A stretch of DNA of 7,387 nt from Flavobacteriia bacterium (GCA_018500075.1 JAHBAN010000133.1:1-7387), one strand, 5' to 3'. Shown: positions 1-6,059, counted from the stretch's first letter. Notes: generated by a model from the sequence alone, not told the origin. Made by a program: numbers and translations.

Positions 1-989
1 CGACAGATCTCTCCGTTGCCGCGAGTTATGGCGGGATGCTTCTGGTCTATGCCGGCTTTGGCTCTGCCACGCTTGTTTTTCTCTGCGCCGAAATGGCAGG
101 CTTTCTGGAACAGGCGTTCCTGACACAGGATATGCAGGGCGCGCGCAATCTCACAGGCGGGTTGATGCAATCCGTCTGGATCGTGACAGGCGGATGGTTC
201 TTGCTGCCCGCCGGCTGCGTTGTCCTGTTACTCATCGCGCTAAAGGGCTTTACCTTCGCTCCCGAAAAGCTCCTGTTCAAGCTGTCCCGTATTTCGCCCC
301 TGTCAAACGCAAAAAACAAATTTGGCCGCAGCGGGATCTTTGAATTTCTCAAAAGCACAGCAAAGCTCCTGATTTACTCGATATGTCTCGGTCTGTTTCT
401 AAACGCCCGGCTGAGCGACATTGCTGATGTCACCAGTATGTCACCGGGCAGCGCGGTTTTGCTGATGTTCAGAATGGGCGCCGAGTTTTTCTTTGTGGCC
501 TTTCTTGTCGCGCTTTCGGTGGGCGGAATTGACTACTTGTTTCAGTATAATGAACACCTGAGAAAAAACCGTATGTCCGACAAGGAGATGCGCGACGAAC
601 AAAAAGAAGCCGAAGGCGATCCGCATATGAAAGGCGCGCGCCGGCACAAAGCCCAGGATCTGGCGCTCAACCAGATGGCGACCCGCGTGCCCGAGGCCAC
701 TGTCATCGTGGTCAACCCCGAACACTATGCCGTCGCGCTGGCTTGGAGCCGCTTGCCCGGCTCGGCTCCGGTCTGTGTTGCCAAAGGGGTCGATGAGGCG
801 GCTCAAACCATCAAGCAAATCGCGCGGGAGCATAACATACCCATTCATCGCGACCCGCCCACTGCGCGCGCACTCTATGCGACGGTTCAGATCGATCAGG
901 AAATCGATCCCGCTCAATTCAAGTCTGTTGCGGCGGCCATCCGCTTTGCCGACCAGATCAAAGCGAAGGTGAAAAATGGGCCATTCTGA
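1..989 (+). CDS. flhB: FlhB, flagellar type III export gate protein (5' end missing)
   Basis: FlhB is the inner-membrane export-gate protein that switches substrate specificity from rod/hook to filament proteins. The reading frame is open from the window edge (first full codon at base 3, reading T-D-L-S), so the ATG at 36 is internal and probably about 30 N-terminal residues are missing (estimate from typical FlhB). Four hydrophobic segments lie at roughly 36-107, 165-250, 350-410 and 455-545. They are followed by the charged linker with the family pattern KEMRDEQKEAEGDPHMKGAR (about 583-642) and the cytoplasmic domain. The autocleavage site is at 714-725 and reads N-P-E-H instead of the usual N-P-T-H, followed by YAVAL. 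The C-terminal FlhB pattern PPTARALY is present. The stop TGA at 987-989 overlaps the next gene by 14 nt, suggesting co-translation. Family assignment is firm; the effect of the Thr-to-Glu change is unknown. Confidence 0.96.
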   Translation, partial: TDLSVAASYGGMLLVYAGFGSATLVFLCAEMAGFLEQAFLTQDMQGARNLTGGLMQSVWIVTGGWFLLPAGCVVLLLIALKGFTFAPEKLLFKLSRISPLSNAKNKFGRSGIFEFLKSTAKLLIYSICLGLFLNARLSDIADVTSMSPGSAVLLMFRMGAEFFFVAFLVALSVGGIDYLFQYNEHLRKNRMSDKEMRDEQKEAEGDPHMKGARRHKAQDLALNQMATRVPEATVIVVNPEHYAVALAWSRLPGSAPVCVAKGVDEAAQTIKQIAREHNIPIHRDPPTARALYATVQIDQEIDPAQFKSVAAAIRFADQIKAKVKNGPF

Positions 990-1401
990 TCAAAGAAACA
1001 CCCAGCTCTCGGCGATTTTTCAGGCCCGGCGTGACGCCGCACAAGCCGAGTTCGAAAGCCTCTGCACAAGGATGCTCCGCATTCAGGACATTCTGGACCA
1101 GCTCAAAAACCAGTCCAAGGGTCCGGATGCAGTCTATCTGGCTTTAGGGGCGGATTACCTCTGGCAGCATTGGGTCGCGCAACGGCGTGAAGCGCTCTTA
1201 ATGGAGCTGGCGCGGCTGCGCGCATTAAAGGACGAAAAGGGCCGCCTTCTGAAAACGGCCAATGGCCGCGCCCATGCCTTTGATACACTCTGCCAGAAGC
1301 AGGAAACCGCACAGAACCGGCATCTGGCGCAGAAAGATCTGGCCCGACTGAACGCGCTTGTTATGTCCCAGACACTGGCCCGTCGCGGCGAGAGCCGCTG
1401 A
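976..1401 (+). CDS. Small coiled-coil protein, possible FliJ-like export chaperone
   Basis: I do not recognise this 141-residue protein as a named family with certainty. It is soluble, with no signal peptide or membrane segment. It is rich in Ala, Leu, Arg, Gln and Lys/Glu, almost free of Pro and Gly, and so predicted to be nearly all helix with two long coiled-coil arms (about residues 10-47 and 65-135). Between them is an aromatic patch, DYLWQHW. The C-terminus is basic (LARRGESR). Size, helical hairpin character and position fit FliJ/YscO proteins (about 147 residues), which bind the FliI ATPase and the FlhA gate, but this role is inferred. The start at 976 lies inside the end of flhB (14-nt overlap) with AAGG at 966-969 as a modest ribosome site, pointing to coupling with flhB. 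The gene ends 5 nt before the convergent fliL. Alternative: an export accessory protein specific to this bacterial group. Confidence 0.82.
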   Translation: MGHSDQRNTQLSAIFQARRDAAQAEFESLCTRMLRIQDILDQLKNQSKGPDAVYLALGADYLWQHWVAQRREALLMELARLRALKDEKGRLLKTANGRAHAFDTLCQKQETAQNRHLAQKDLARLNALVMSQTLARRGESR

Positions 1402-1406
1402 CAGCC

Positions 1407-1904
1407 TCAGACATCTTGCCGGGCAATCTCCATAATCAAGACATCCGACACAAGATCACCGGTGGCGTCTTGGGCTGTTTCCAGAAGAGCCTTGCGCAAA
1501 ACGGTCATATTGTTGGAGTTGGTAAACGCCCCGCGAAAGCCGCCTGAATTGGCGTGATCAAAGAAGACCTGCAAGAAGGCGTCCCGAAGCTTTGGCTCGC
1601 GAAAATAGACTTCTTCTTTGCGCCCCTGTGACACTTCGACAGTCAATGACACCACAACCAAAGCCGCAACGCGCGCCTCGTCCAGAACGGGCACGACAAA
1701 CTGGTTGTTCAGCTTCACATATTCAAGCGTAGAAGCCTCGGGGTCCTCATCGCTATGGTCAAGGCTCTCGCCCTCTGCCTGCACCTCCCCGCAGGGCGAT
1801 GTCACCTCGGCCTCCAGAACCGGTTCGGGCCTTAAAAAGTAACCGGTTCCAATACCGGCAGCAACGCCCAGAAAGACGAGAAGAAGGGGGAGAATTTTTG
1901 CCAT
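1407..1904 (-). CDS. fliL: FliL-family flagellar basal body-associated membrane protein
   Basis: FliL is a single-pass inner-membrane protein that surrounds or supports the stator units (MotAB) and affects torque and swimming. This 165-residue copy has a short cytoplasmic N-terminus, one transmembrane helix at residues 5-24 (Leu/Val/Gly rich), then an acidic linker (about residues 30-60, many Glu/Asp, one Cys at 38). The periplasmic domain follows, with the family features VKLNNQFVVPV near residue 64, REPKLRDAFLQVFF, and a C-terminal VLIMEIARQDV. It is the last gene of the leftward operon, 30 nt after flgH, with AAGGA upstream of its ATG. Some Rhodobacterales are thought to carry more than one FliL-type gene, so this could be a paralogue rather than the only FliL; the family call itself is good. 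Confidence 0.85.
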   Translation of the reverse strand: MAKILPLLLVFLGVAAGIGTGYFLRPEPVLEAEVTSPCGEVQAEGESLDHSDEDPEASTLEYVKLNNQFVVPVLDEARVAALVVVSLTVEVSQGRKEEVYFREPKLRDAFLQVFFDHANSGGFRGAFTNSNNMTVLRKALLETAQDATGDLVSDVLIMEIARQDV

Positions 1905-1934
1905 GTTCGGGCAGTCCTTTTGAAAATAACCTAT

Positions 1935-2666
1935 TTAAAACGGCAGGATGGCATCAACAATTTGCTGCCCGATCCGGGGCTGTTGCACATCTGTGATCTG
2001 CCCGCGCCCACCATAAGAAATCCGCGCCGAGGCGATTTTGTCATAGGTGATTTCATTCTGACGGCTGACATCTGCCGGGCGCACGAAGCCTGTAATCATC
2101 AGCTCCCTCATCTCGAAATTCACCCGGACTTCCTGGGACCCGGACAAAAACAAAACCCCGTTGGGCAACACTTCTGTGATGGTTGCCGCGACCCGCAGGG
2201 TGAGTTTTTCGTTCCGCCGCACGGCCCCGTTGCCGCTGGAATTGGAGTTGGAGTTGATCGAGACCGCATCCTCCAGTGTCGCACCCTCTGGCAGCTGTGC
2301 GTTAAGCCTCTGCGGGATCCCCATCAAAGCGGGAACAGACATACTCTCCGAGCCGGAGCGTGAGCGCGAGGTCTTGTTGGAAATTTCGGCCTTGTCGTCG
2401 ATCTCGATCACGACGGTCAGAATATCCCCCTGCGCCATGGCCCGCCTGTCCCCCAGGAGCGAGTTGCGGCTCTTGCTCCAAAGCGAGGCCTGCGCCTCGG
2501 GGGCCGTTTGAAACAGGCTTTCCGGCAGGGGTTGGCTCATCATCGCAACGTGCTCCGGCGTGCCTTTGCTTTCGGTAAAACTGGGCGGTTTTCCCAAATG
2601 ATCCGACCGCCCACAGGCGCCAAGAGCCAGAACGATACAGAGCAGATGATATCGTGAAACAGTCAT
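1935..2666 (-). CDS. flgH: FlgH, flagellar L-ring lipoprotein
   Basis: FlgH forms the outer-membrane L ring, the bushing through which the rod passes. The 243-residue product starts with a lipoprotein signal whose lipobox is L-G-A-C, so Cys18 is the expected lipidated residue; Gly at +2 gives no inner-membrane retention signal. The core FlgH pattern is present: SLWSKSRNSLLGDRRAMAQG and DILTVVIEI at residues 61-89, then a Ser/Asn-rich loop (residues 136-147), RRNEKLTLRVAATI, and near the C-terminus GFVRPADVSRQNEIT and ASARISYGGRGQITD. Length is normal for the family (about 230-250). The ATG at 2664-2666 is preceded by GAGGGAG overlapping the flgA stop region, 12 nt after flgA. FlgI, the P-ring partner often encoded next to flgH, is not in this window. 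Confidence 0.96.
   Translation of the reverse strand: MTVSRYHLLCIVLALGACGRSDHLGKPPSFTESKGTPEHVAMMSQPLPESLFQTAPEAQASLWSKSRNSLLGDRRAMAQGDILTVVIEIDDKAEISNKTSRSRSGSESMSVPALMGIPQRLNAQLPEGATLEDAVSINSNSNSSGNGAVRRNEKLTLRVAATITEVLPNGVLFLSGSQEVRVNFEMRELMITGFVRPADVSRQNEITYDKIASARISYGGRGQITDVQQPRIGQQIVDAILPF
2237..2254. repeat. Three-unit 6-bp tandem repeat inside flgH
   Basis: Three consecutive six-base units, TGGAAT TGGAGT TGGAGT on the + strand, encode part of the Asn-Ser-Asn-Ser-Asn-Ser run (about residues 138-143) of FlgH on the - strand. Gain or loss of a unit would add or remove an Asn-Ser pair without shifting frame. It falls in a loop region of FlgH expected to tolerate length change. It may be chance low complexity. 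Confidence 0.55.
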
Positions 2667-2678
2667 GCAAGGCTCCCT

Positions 2679-3098
2679 CTAAGGATCAACGACAAGCGTG
2701 CCGTCAGGCAGGACACGCGCATAGAGTGTGGTTTTTGAAGAGAGATTCATCACCTGGATAACCTCCCCCACAGAGGCACGGTCCAGCGCCCGCGCGTCTG
2801 TCTGGATCATAAGCGCGCCTCTTTGATAGCTGAGCTTCGCAACCTGGTTTCGGTCAATGACAGCCGGCTCGCGCAAATCGGAGGCCCGGATCGGACGGCC
2901 TGCATAAAGCGAAATGCGCGCCTCCTTCCCCACCACATCGGCAGGGTCGGACAGCGCCCCAAGCACGTCAACCGGGCGCAAAAGCAAATCCGCCTCGGTG
3001 ATCAGCGTCTTGGGCCGGATTGTGTGCTGGGCCACAATCACATCTGCCCAGGCTTGGCCCGAAAGCAAAAGAAGCATTATGAGAAGCGCGCCACGCAT
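2679..3098 (-). CDS. flgA: FlgA, P-ring assembly chaperone (short form)
   Basis: FlgA is a periplasmic chaperone needed for polymerising FlgI into the P ring. This 139-residue protein begins with a Sec signal peptide (MRGALLIMLLLLSG...) with probable cleavage after A-W-A (Ala18/Asp19). The mature part shows the SAF/ChapFlgA pattern: an N-terminal SAF-like segment (TIRPKTLITEADLLLRPVDV, then VGKEARISLYAGRPIRASDL) and the C-terminal stretch VGEVIQVMNLSSKTTLYARV ending in DGTLVV. It is much shorter than enteric FlgA (about 219 residues) because it lacks the N-terminal extra domain; I believe such short forms occur in alphaproteobacteria. Its ATG shares a base with the flgG stop (TAATG at 3096-3100), so translation is probably coupled to flgG. 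The stop is TAG. Confidence 0.92.
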   Translation of the reverse strand: MRGALLIMLLLLSGQAWADVIVAQHTIRPKTLITEADLLLRPVDVLGALSDPADVVGKEARISLYAGRPIRASDLREPAVIDRNQVAKLSYQRGALMIQTDARALDRASVGEVIQVMNLSSKTTLYARVLPDGTLVVDP

Positions 3099-3883
3099 TA
3101 TCGGATTTGCGCCGTAGCGCTCATCATCTGGTCCGCAGCAGAGATCACTTTGGCGTTCATTTCATAGCCGCGCTGCGCCTCGATCAGCTCTGTAATCTCG
3201 CGCACCGCGTCAACAGAGCTGTCCTCCAGATAGCCCTGGCGCAATGTCCCGAGGCCGTCCTGCCCGGCGGTGGTCACAATCGGCGCTCCCGAGGCTTCGC
3301 TTTCGGCAAAAAGATTGTCGCCCAGAGCTTCGAGACCCTTCGCATTGTTAAAGCCCGCAACAGTGAACTGGCCCAGAAGCTGGCCCGCGGCATCCTCCTG
3401 AAAATAGGCATAAACCTCTCCGTCAGGATTGATCGCGATACTGCGGGCATCTTGCGGAATGGTGATTTGAGGCGAAACAGGAAAGCCGTCTGATGTCACG
3501 ATCAGGCCTTCTCCCGAGCGCTTCAACCCGCCATCGCGCGTATAGGCGGTTTGGCCGGACGGCAGCGTCACTTCAAGATAGCCGGCCCCGTCAATGGCCA
3601 CATCAAGATCACCGCCGGTGGCCGAAAGCGAGCCTTGTGACAGATGAACCGAAACCGCCGCGGGCCGCACCCCGAGGCCAAGTTGAACCCCGGTCGGCAA
3701 GACCGTTCCATCCGAGGCATTGATCGTGCCCGGCTTGGTCGCCTGTTGGTAATGCAGATCGGCAAATTCTGCGCGGCGGGCGTTGTAGCCCGTTGTGGAC
3801 ATATTCGCCAAGTTGTTCGAAATCGTTTCAACACGCAGTTGCTGCGCACTCATGCCTGTCGCGGCAATTTTCAGGGCTCGCAT
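3098..3883 (-). CDS. flgG: FlgG, flagellar distal rod protein
   Basis: FlgG builds the distal rod, the drive shaft crossing the P and L rings. The 261-residue length is typical. The N-terminal rod/hook-family helix contains the signature SNNLANMSTTGY (residues 22-33). The middle holds the expected LGLGVRPAAV and GSLSATGGDLDVAIDGAGYL, and the C-terminus carries the paired helix QGYLEDSSVDAVREITELIE followed by AQRGYEMNAKVISAADQMM. It is exported by the flagellar type III system, so the absence of a Sec signal is expected. The ATG at 3881-3883 follows a strong GAGGAG site; the gap from flgF is 15 nt. It ends in a one-base TAATG overlap with flgA. It is distinguished from the neighbouring FlgF by length and closer match to the FlgG middle region. 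Confidence 0.97.
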   Translation of the reverse strand: MRALKIAATGMSAQQLRVETISNNLANMSTTGYNARRAEFADLHYQQATKPGTINASDGTVLPTGVQLGLGVRPAAVSVHLSQGSLSATGGDLDVAIDGAGYLEVTLPSGQTAYTRDGGLKRSGEGLIVTSDGFPVSPQITIPQDARSIAINPDGEVYAYFQEDAAGQLLGQFTVAGFNNAKGLEALGDNLFAESEASGAPIVTTAGQDGLGTLRQGYLEDSSVDAVREITELIEAQRGYEMNAKVISAADQMMSATAQIR

Positions 3884-3898
3884 TGGTCTCTCCTCGGG

Positions 3899-4609
3899 TT
3901 ACTTGAAGAAGGTGGATGTTGCAGACTTGAGGCGTTCGTCTTCGTTTTCGGCAAAGCTCTGGCCAAGCTCGTAGGCGCGCTGCACCTCGATCATCCGGGC
4001 AACCTGCCCGATGGGATTGACGTTTGAGCTTTCCAGAAAGCCTTGCACAACAGAGGCCTGCGCAGCCGGTTCAACCTCGCCTTCCGCGCGGAACATCACC
4101 CCGTCTTCGCGGATCATCTGTGTCCCCTCGCCCGGTATCACAAGGCCAAGCTGGGCCAGAGGCTGGCCGTTGGCGCTCAGTGTTCCGTCGGCGCCGACCG
4201 CCATATCAGGCGCATCCGGCGGGATAAATATCGGAGCGCCGCCAGCATCAAGCACACGATAACCGGCATGGGTCACAAGCTCGCCCTCGGCGTTCGGGGT
4301 GAAGGTCCCTGCCCGCGTCAAGCGGGGGCCTGCCGTGGTTTCGACCTGGAAAAAGCCGTTGCCCTCAATGGCAAAGTCAAACCGCCCGCCAGTGCTTGTC
4401 AGCGTGCCCTGCTCCATCGAAGTGTTGCGCACATTGCCAAGCGCCATAGACACAGACGGCCCGTTGCCGGTTCCGGCCACATATTCCGAGAAGAGAACCC
4501 CCTCCTGTCGAAATCCGGTGGTGGCGCTGTTGGCGATGTTGTTCGCAATCACCCGCATCTCCTGCATGAGGCCCGATTGGCGCGTCAGCGTGACATAAGA
4601 ACTTTCCAT
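3899..4609 (-). CDS. flgF: FlgF, flagellar proximal rod protein
   Basis: FlgF is a rod component located below FlgG. I place the start at the ATG 4607-4609, giving 236 residues (FlgF is usually about 240-250). It begins MESSYVTLTRQSGLMQEM, has the rod-family signature ANNIANSATTGF (residues 22-33), then GTLTSTGGRFDFAIEGNGFF in the middle and the C-terminal pattern QGFLESSNVNPIGQVARMIE followed by VQRAYELGQ. The frame stays open further upstream to 4837, but that would run through fliQ and gives no family match, so it is rejected. A TTGGAG site ends 7 nt before the ATG and overlaps the end of fliQ; the gap after the fliQ stop is only 2 nt, which suggests translational coupling. Confidence 0.95.
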   Translation of the reverse strand: MESSYVTLTRQSGLMQEMRVIANNIANSATTGFRQEGVLFSEYVAGTGNGPSVSMALGNVRNTSMEQGTLTSTGGRFDFAIEGNGFFQVETTAGPRLTRAGTFTPNAEGELVTHAGYRVLDAGGAPIFIPPDAPDMAVGADGTLSANGQPLAQLGLVIPGEGTQMIREDGVMFRAEGEVEPAAQASVVQGFLESSNVNPIGQVARMIEVQRAYELGQSFAENEDERLKSATSTFFK

Positions 4610-4611
4610 AA

Positions 4612-4878
4612 TTAGACTCCAACAATCAGCGGAATGATTTTGTCTTGAAAAAACGAGACGACGGATTGCGCCATGAAGCCCATAGAAATCCAGAAGACCG
4701 CCAGCATCGCGGCGAGCTTTGGCACAAATGTCAGCGTCATTTCCTGAATCGAGGTCAGCGCCTGAAACAGCCCGATGATCAGGCCCGTGGCGAGCGCCAC
4801 CACCAGAAGCGGGGTGGACACAGCAACCGCAACCCAAAGCCCCTGGCGCATAGTGTCAAAGAAAATCGCCTCATCCAT
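4612..4878 (-). CDS. fliQ: FliQ, flagellar export gate membrane protein
   Basis: FliQ is a small core subunit of the FliPQR export gate. The chosen ATG (4876-4878) gives 88 residues, matching the family (about 89). The protein starts MDEAIFFDTMRQGLWVAV and has two transmembrane helices (about residues 14-38 and 55-78). The strongly conserved loop between them reads QALTSIQEMTLTFVPK (residues 39-54). A longer reading to 4923 would add 15 residues overlapping fliE and does not resemble FliQ. The start is only 4 nt after the fliE stop and no strong ribosome site precedes it, so expression probably depends on coupling with fliE. Placement of fliQ between fliE and flgF, apart from fliP and fliR, is a notable gene-order feature. 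Confidence 0.95.
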   Translation of the reverse strand: MDEAIFFDTMRQGLWVAVAVSTPLLVVALATGLIIGLFQALTSIQEMTLTFVPKLAAMLAVFWISMGFMAQSVVSFFQDKIIPLIVGV

Positions 4879-4882
4879 AAGC

Positions 4883-5173
4883 TTAAACAGGCATCCGCAG
4901 AATTTCTTGATAGGCTTCCACAACTTTGTTGCGCACAGTCACCGCCGCCTCGACAGCGAGTTCGGTCTGCGCCAGCGCCTGCACCAAAGCGTGCGGGTCC
5001 GCATCGCCCGACATGGCAGCCATAGACGCCGTTTCGCCCTGTTCAAGCGTTGCGGCAAAATCGTCAACAGCCTGTCCGGCAAATTTGACCGCATCCTCCG
5101 CAACAGGCGCAGGCTGGGTTGCCTCGCGCAGAGCCGAGTATTTCTGTGTGGCATTGAGCGAACGAATATCCAT
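4883..5173 (-). CDS. fliE: FliE, MS-ring/rod junction protein
   Basis: FliE links the MS ring (FliF) and export gate to the proximal rod and is an early type III substrate. The 96-residue product has the usual size and a typical C-terminal half: DPHALVQALAQTELAVEAAV followed by TVRNKVVEAYQEILRMPV, where VRNKVVEAYQEI.RM is the family hallmark. The N-terminal half is variable, as expected. The ATG at 5171-5173 is preceded by a perfect AAGGAG (5181-5186) that overlaps the last base of the flgC stop, with a 12-nt gap between the genes. This is the strongest ribosome site I see in the operon. Confidence 0.96.
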   Translation of the reverse strand: MDIRSLNATQKYSALREATQPAPVAEDAVKFAGQAVDDFAATLEQGETASMAAMSGDADPHALVQALAQTELAVEAAVTVRNKVVEAYQEILRMPV

Positions 5174-5185
5174 TCTGGATCTCCT

Positions 5186-5578
5186 TTATTTTTGTAGAAG
5201 TGACATAAGACTTGAAGACATCTGACGCGTTTGCTCAAACATCTTGAGGTTTGCGTCATAGCTGCGCTGCGCTTCTCGCGCGTCGGCGATTTCAATCAGC
5301 AAATTCACATTCGAGCCTTGATAATATCCCATCGCGTCTGCCAGCGGGTTTGACGGGTCAAACACCCGCTCCAGTTCGGACGGGTCCAGCCTGACGCGTC
5401 CGGTTTCCACGCGGCCAACTCCTGCACCCGGCTGGTATTCGGTTTCAAAGCTGACGGTTTTGCGCCGATATCCGGGCGTATCGCTGTTGGCGATATTTTC
5501 AGAGACGTGCCGAAGGCGTTGCGATTGGGCCTTGAGGCCGCTGACTGTGACATCGAGGGCTTTGGAAAAATCATTCAT
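5186..5578 (-). CDS. flgC: FlgC, flagellar proximal rod protein
   Basis: FlgC is one of the proximal rod proteins and is exported by the flagellar type III system. The 130-residue length is normal. The N-terminal helix carries the signature SENIANSDTPGYRRK (residues 26-40), the middle contains the expected DPSNPLADAMGYYQGSNVN region, and the C-terminal helix reads IADAREAQRSYDANLKMFEQ, as in other FlgC proteins. Its ATG lies 3 nt after the flgB stop, with GGGAAG inside the end of flgB as the ribosome site, so the two rod genes are tightly coupled. It is followed by fliE after 12 nt. Confidence 0.97.
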   Translation of the reverse strand: MNDFSKALDVTVSGLKAQSQRLRHVSENIANSDTPGYRRKTVSFETEYQPGAGVGRVETGRVRLDPSELERVFDPSNPLADAMGYYQGSNVNLLIEIADAREAQRSYDANLKMFEQTRQMSSSLMSLLQK

Positions 5579-5581
5579 GGT

Positions 5582-5971
5582 TTACTTCCCGCTCAAACTG
5601 CTGCGCAGCACATTCAGCCCGCTTTTATAAATCGCGATGGCGCGGTCATGTTGCCGCTTGGCCTCAACGGCATTCAGCATTTCTTCTTGTAAGGAGACGT
5701 TGTTTTTATTGGGGTCAGAGCTGCGGTCGCGCGCCTCTGATACGGGCAAATCCGCTTGCGAGGCGACGCCCGACAAATGGGCGGCGCGTGTCGCAATCAT
5801 GTCTGCGCCCCTGTCTTGCGCGTTTGGCGCAAGGCTAAAGGGGGCAATATCGCGCGCCCGATACTTGGGCGTATCGGCATTGGCTATGTTCTGGGCCAAT
5901 ACGGCTTGGCGCGCGCCTGCGTGCCGTGCCATCGCATAGGCTGCTTTGAAAACAGTTAGTGTCTCAAGCAT
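5582..5971 (-). CDS. flgB: FlgB, flagellar proximal rod protein
   Basis: FlgB is a proximal rod protein at the base of the flagellar shaft and the first gene of the leftward operon. I choose the ATG at 5969-5971 (129 residues, MLETLTVFKAAYAMARHAGA...), because GAGGGAG at 5980-5986 lies 8 nt before it. The frame is open up to a TTG at 5998, but that start would put the ribosome site inside the gene and overlap the presumed control region. The rod signature NIANADTPKYRARD is at residues 28-41. The family motif usually written DGNNVDLEKEM appears here as DPNKNNVSLQEEM (residues 86-98). The C-terminal helix contains NAVEAKRQHDRAIAIYK. No Sec signal is present, as expected for a type III export substrate. 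Confidence 0.96.
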   Translation of the reverse strand: MLETLTVFKAAYAMARHAGARQAVLAQNIANADTPKYRARDIAPFSLAPNAQDRGADMIATRAAHLSGVASQADLPVSEARDRSSDPNKNNVSLQEEMLNAVEAKRQHDRAIAIYKSGLNVLRSSLSGK

Positions 5972-5979
5972 CGGGGCTT

Positions 5980-5986
5980 CTCCCTC
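5980..5986 (-). promoter_or_regulatory. Ribosome binding site deciding the flgB start
   Basis: On the - strand GAGGGAG lies 8 nt upstream of the ATG at 5971. It supports the 129-residue FlgB start over the upstream in-frame TTG at 5998. Confidence 0.7.
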
Positions 5987-5988
5987 GA

Positions 5989-6002
5989 TTGGTTTCAACC
6001 AA
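5989..6002. repeat. Inverted repeat TTGGTT-TC-AACCAA
   Basis: A perfect 6-bp inverted repeat with a 2-bp centre overlaps the candidate CtrA box in the flgB/fliI gap and sits just upstream of the flgB ribosome site. It could be a dimeric regulator site; a 2-nt loop is too tight for a normal RNA hairpin. It may also be chance. Confidence 0.45.
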
Positions 6003-6009
6003 GGCTTAA
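5995..6009. promoter_or_regulatory. Candidate CtrA binding box
   Basis: Read on the - strand this is TTAA-GCCTTGG-TTGA, which matches 7 of 8 fixed bases of the CtrA pattern TTAA-N7-TTAA known from Caulobacter and used for alphaproteobacterial flagellar genes. It lies 24-38 nt upstream of the flgB ATG, in the divergent flgB/fliI gap. The position fits a regulator of the flgB operon, but a single imperfect match is weak evidence. Confidence 0.35.
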
Positions 6010-6059
6010 CCCTGATTCCTTTATAAATTGTTCAGCGTGATATTTTTTTGGAGCAAGCA

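Larger units (their letters stand above)
5972..6059. promoter_or_regulatory. Divergent flgB/fliI control region
   Basis: This 88-nt gap is the only intergenic stretch of useful length and must hold the promoters of the leftward flgB operon and probably rightward fliI. Its centre (6020-6049) is clearly richer in A/T than the flanking genes and contains TTTATAAATTG and a run of T. GGAG at 6050-6053, 6 nt before the fliI ATG, is the fliI ribosome site. I found no convincing sigma-54 or sigma-28 element. Promoter presence is inferred from the divergent gene arrangement and composition; exact -35/-10 elements cannot be assigned. Confidence 0.6.

Noticed and set aside
441..917. 158-codon - strand frame opposite flhB
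   Set aside because: Shadow of the well-supported flhB; no ribosome site or recognisable domain.
1402..1406. Shared bidirectional terminator between the convergent genes
   Set aside because: The gap is 5 nt and I see no stable stem followed by a T run on either strand.
4610..4837. Upstream extension of FlgF to 312 residues
   Set aside because: The added part lies over fliQ in another frame, is Cys-rich and unlike FlgF; the ATG at 4609 has a good ribosome site and the family N-terminus.
4879..4923. Longer FliQ start giving 103 residues
   Set aside because: Overlaps fliE and adds residues not found in FliQ; the ATG at 4878 gives the standard length.
5972..5998. TTG start extending FlgB by 9 residues
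   Set aside because: The GAGGGAG ribosome site would fall within the gene, and the ATG at 5971 gives the usual FlgB N-terminus.
6024..6042. TAAA...GCGTGATA as a sigma-28 flagellar promoter for fliI
   Set aside because: The two parts are only 7 nt apart, whereas the sigma-28 pattern needs about 15.
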